Source: Gammaproteobacteria bacterium
GTDB taxonomy: Bacteria; Pseudomonadota; Gammaproteobacteria; UWMA-0217
Direction of reading: 5' to 3'
DNA: 9,703 nucleotides
NCBI GenBank assembly: GCA_027031685.1
Contig: JALVPS010000425.1
Location: 1-9,703, forward strand
Below are positions 7,490-9,703 of this stretch, one piece after another. The notes below the pieces were generated by a model. That model was not told the origin of the DNA and did not search any database. It saw only the letters and a program-made list of their open reading frames with translations. Both the position numbers and the translations under genes were made by a program. Numbering within the stretch: the first letter of the stretch is position 1; each line of letters begins with the position of its first letter.

Positions 7490-7507
7490 CGACTTGCCAC
7501 AAATCAA
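7479..7507 (-). promoter_or_regulatory. Possible sigma70-type promoter for tpiA-secG-tRNA-Leu
   Basis: On the minus strand, TTGATT (7502-7507, four leading matches to TTGACA) is separated by exactly 17 nt from TAAGCT (7479-7484). The -10 match to TATAAT is weak (T, A and the final T). Position in the only sizeable gap of the operon is the main support. The -10 lies inside the palindrome at 7472-7489, which would suit repression if a regulator binds there. Confidence 0.28.
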
Positions 7508-7515
7508 CCAACCGC

Positions 7516-7531
7516 CCGGGAGCGGTCCCGG
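7516..7531 (-). terminator. Hairpin after glmM, possible weak terminator or attenuator
   Basis: The minus strand reads CCGGGA-CCGC-TCCCGG, a perfect 6-bp stem with a 4-nt loop, 20 nt after the glmM stop. It is followed by GCGGTTGGTT rather than a clean T-run, so any termination would be partial. It may serve as an mRNA processing or stabilising element between glmM and tpiA. Confidence 0.3.
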
Positions 7532-7551
7532 CAGGGTGAGCGGCCCACGAT

Positions 7552-8925
7552 TCAGGAACTTGCGGCCATGGCGAGGCCATCGCCGTCGGCCGCCTCGCGC
7601 ACGGCGTCGGCGATCTGCTCGGCGTAGCGCTGCACCTCGCCGCCGTCCTGGCCCTCCACCATGACGCGGATGAGGGGCTCGGTGCCGGACGGGCGCAGCA
7701 GCACGCGGCCGCGGTCGGCCAGCGCGCTCTCCACGGTGCGTACCGCCTCCCGCACGCGCGGCAGGCGGGTGACGTCGATGCGCTCTGTCAGCGGCACATT
7801 GACCAGCGACTGGGGCAGCTTCTGCATGCCCTGCTTGAGGTCGTGCAGGCTGCGCCCGGTGGTGACGATCTCGTGCAGCACCTGCAGCGCGGCCACAATG
7901 CCGTCGCCGGTGGTGGTGCGGTCCAGGCAGATGATGTGGCCGGACGACTCGCCGCCCAGGGTCCAACCCTTCTGCTGCATGCGCTCCAGCACATAGCGGT
8001 CGCCCACCGCAGCGCGTTCGAAGGGGATGCCGTAGCGGCGCAGGGCCAGTTCCAGGCCCAGATTGCTCATCTGCGTGCCCACCACGCCGCCCTTGAGGCG
8101 GCCCTCGCGGTACTCGCCCTCGGCAATAATGAACAGCGCCTCGTCGCCGTCCACGATCTCGCCGGTGTGGTCGGCCATGATGAGCCGGTCGCCGTCGCCA
8201 TCCAGGGCAATGCCCAGATCGGCCTGGTTGCTGAGCACCGCGTCGGCCAGGCGCTGCGGGGCGGTGGCCCCGCAGTCCTTGTTGATGTTCAGCCCGTCCG
8301 GCGCGGCGCCGACCATGATCACCTCGGCGCCCAGCTCCTTGAACACATAGGGCGCGCTGCTGTAGGTGGCACCGTTGGCGCAGTCCACCACGATCTTCAG
8401 CCCGTGCAGGGCGTCCGCGGCCGGGATGGTGCTCTTGCAGAATTCGATGTAGCGGCCGGTGGCGTCGTCAATGCGCTCGGCCTTGCCCAGGCGGCGGGAG
8501 GGCACCACCTCCACGGGGCGCTCCAGGGCCGCCTCGATGGCCATCTCCACCGCGTCGTCCAGCTTGAAGCCGTCCTTGGAGAAGAACTTGACGCCGTTGT
8601 CGTCGTAGGGATTGTGGGAGGCACTGATGACGATGCCGGCCGAGGCGCGCAGGGTGCGCGTGAGGTAGGCGATGGCCGGGGTGGGCATGGGACCGACCAG
8701 GCGGATGTCCACGCCCGCCGCCGACAGGCCGGCCTGCAGGCAGGATTCCAGCATGTAGCCGGAGATGCGCGTGTCCTTGCCGATCAGCACCAGGCCGCGG
8801 CCCTCACTGGCCAGCACGCGGCCCACCGCCCAGCCCAGCTTGAGGACGAACTCGGGCGTCATGGGGGGTTGACCCACCTTGCCGCGGATGCCGTCCGTTC
8901 CGAAATATCTCCTGTCACTTCCCAT
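7552..8925 (-). CDS. glmM: Phosphoglucosamine mutase
   Basis: GlmM converts glucosamine 6-phosphate to glucosamine 1-phosphate, the step feeding GlmU and hence UDP-GlcNAc for peptidoglycan and lipopolysaccharide. The 457 residues cover the whole four-domain phosphohexomutase. The YFGTDGIRG N-terminus is typical of GlmM. The active-site phosphoserine is S103 in ISASHNP. The magnesium loop is DGDGDR with D242, D244 and D246. The sugar-binding GGESSGH lies at 324-330, and the phosphate-binding RPSGTEPLIRVM at 411-422. ATG 8923-8925 aligns with the E. coli start and has GGAG 9 nt upstream, inside the end of folP. It begins 3 nt after the folP stop, the conserved folP-glmM pair. Nothing looks degenerate. 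Confidence 0.98.
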   Translation of the reverse strand: MGSDRRYFGTDGIRGKVGQPPMTPEFVLKLGWAVGRVLASEGRGLVLIGKDTRISGYMLESCLQAGLSAAGVDIRLVGPMPTPAIAYLTRTLRASAGIVISASHNPYDDNGVKFFSKDGFKLDDAVEMAIEAALERPVEVVPSRRLGKAERIDDATGRYIEFCKSTIPAADALHGLKIVVDCANGATYSSAPYVFKELGAEVIMVGAAPDGLNINKDCGATAPQRLADAVLSNQADLGIALDGDGDRLIMADHTGEIVDGDEALFIIAEGEYREGRLKGGVVGTQMSNLGLELALRRYGIPFERAAVGDRYVLERMQQKGWTLGGESSGHIICLDRTTTGDGIVAALQVLHEIVTTGRSLHDLKQGMQKLPQSLVNVPLTERIDVTRLPRVREAVRTVESALADRGRVLLRPSGTEPLIRVMVEGQDGGEVQRYAEQIADAVREAADGDGLAMAASS

Positions 8926-8928
8926 GTC

Positions 8929-9703
8929 TCAGGTCTCCACTCCCAGATTCAGTGTGGCTTCCACCAGCCGCACCGCCTGCACCGTCTCGCGCACATCGTG
9001 CACGCGCAAGATGGACGCCCCGCGCTCGGCGGCCAGGGCGGCCAGGATGGCGCTGGCCACCTGCCGCTCGGCCACCGGGAGGTCCAGCAGGTCACCGATC
9101 ATGGACTTGCGCGACATGCCGGCCATGACCGGCAGGCCCAGCTCGGTGAAGCGGTACAGCTCGCGCAGCAGCGTGTAGTTGTGGGCCAGGGTCTTGCCGA
9201 AGCCGAAGCCGGGATCGACCACCAGCCGCTCGCGCGGGATGCCGGCCCGTTTGCAGGCCTGCAACCGTTTCTTGAAGAAGGCCATGATATCGTCAACCAC
9301 GGAATCGTAATGTGGCGCAGTTTGCATCGTGCGCGGTGTCCCCTGCATGTGCATGAGGGTCACCGCCGCGCCACTCTCGGCGGCCGCCTTGAGGGCGCCG
9401 CGCTGCTGCAGGGCACGCACGTCGTTGATCATCTGCGCCCCGGCGTGAGTCGCCTCACGCATGACGCGTGGCTTGCTGGTGTCCACCGATACCGGCACGT
9501 CCAGTTCGGCCACACAGGCCTCGATGACCGGCAGCACCCGCGCCAGCTCCTCCTTGACGTCCACCGGCTCGGCCCCCGGGCGCGTGGACTCGCCCCCCAC
9601 ATCGATGATGTCCGCCCCCTCCGCCACCAGGCGCCGGGCGTGCGCCAGGGCGGCCTCCGGCCCGGCATGCGCCCCACCATCGAAGAAAGAGTCGGGCGTG
9701 ACG
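8929..9703 (-). CDS. folP: Dihydropteroate synthase, N-terminus cut by window edge
   Basis: FolP condenses p-aminobenzoate with dihydropterin pyrophosphate to give dihydropteroate in folate synthesis and is the target of sulfonamides. About 257 residues are in the window, beginning in the conserved loop VTPDSFFDGG, so only some 15-25 N-terminal residues are missing. In order: GGESTRPGA (loop 2), the DTSKP strand, INDVRAL, LMHMQGTP, DPGFGFGK, the GMSRKS substrate loop and LRVHDV. All expected TIM-barrel motifs are intact. An in-frame GTG at 9627 is internal and not the start. The TGA is followed 3 nt later by glmM. ftsH is often the upstream neighbour in gammaproteobacteria, but it is beyond the edge here. 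Confidence 0.97.
   Translation of the reverse strand, partial: VTPDSFFDGGAHAGPEAALAHARRLVAEGADIIDVGGESTRPGAEPVDVKEELARVLPVIEACVAELDVPVSVDTSKPRVMREATHAGAQMINDVRALQQRGALKAAAESGAAVTLMHMQGTPRTMQTAPHYDSVVDDIMAFFKKRLQACKRAGIPRERLVVDPGFGFGKTLAHNYTLLRELYRFTELGLPVMAGMSRKSMIGDLLDLPVAERQVASAILAALAAERGASILRVHDVRETVQAVRLVEATLNLGVET

Noticed and set aside
6089..7627. 512-codon plus-strand open frame across tRNA-Leu, secG and tpiA
   Set aside because: It runs antisense through a tRNA and two unmistakable genes and has no domain-like sequence.
4088..8925. Functional link between glmM (UDP-GlcNAc supply) and the nearby putative polysaccharide deacetylase
   Set aside because: Attractive, but glmM sits in a universally conserved operon on the opposite strand, so proximity is no evidence.
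8929..9627. folP starting at the GTG at 9627
   Set aside because: The same frame continues upstream with the conserved VTPDSFFDGG loop of dihydropteroate synthase, so the start is beyond the window.

Overview
This window is GC-rich chromosomal DNA, most likely from a gammaproteobacterium. The evidence is the minus-strand order folP-glmM-tpiA-secG-tRNA-Leu(GAG), which is a conserved housekeeping block in that class, and the SecG sequence. I cannot name the genus from the sequence; a Chromatiales/Ectothiorhodospiraceae-type organism is a guess. Gene density is high, and I saw no insertion sequence, CRISPR array or long repeat.

Left part, plus strand (about 1-5950): three closely packed genes in one direction, closed by a strong intrinsic terminator. 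They are (1) an outer-membrane TPR protein with a C-terminal barrel of the NfrA_C type (the E. coli phage N4 adsorption protein A family), whose start probably lies off the left edge; (2) an exported DUF4434 protein that looks like a TIM-barrel glycoside hydrolase; and (3) a DUF2334 lipoprotein with a CE4-like polysaccharide deacetylase domain. TPR-porin plus hydrolase plus deacetylase is the envelope half of a synthase-dependent exopolysaccharide secretion system (compare PgaA with two-domain PgaB, PelB with PelA, BcsC with BcsZ). Here the porin is NfrA-like, and the hydrolase and deacetylase are separate proteins of uncharacterised families. The glycosyltransferase (NfrB-like, perhaps c-di-GMP-controlled) would be expected just upstream of position 1. 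This is the most interesting part of the window.

Middle (about 5900-6260): a short convergent gap. It holds the plus-strand terminator, a possible minus-strand UUCG-loop terminator, and a tRNA-Leu(GAG) gene with encoded CCA that starts one base after the secG stop codon.

Right part, minus strand (about 6260-9703): folP (cut by the right edge), glmM, tpiA and secG, read right to left. Neighbouring genes are 3 nt apart, except for 107 nt between glmM and tpiA that contains hairpins and a possible promoter. Their roles are folate synthesis, the aminosugar-phosphate step toward UDP-GlcNAc, glycolysis and protein export. They share an ancient gene order rather than one pathway. The functional break in the window falls at the tRNA, where conserved core synteny gives way to the exopolysaccharide genes.
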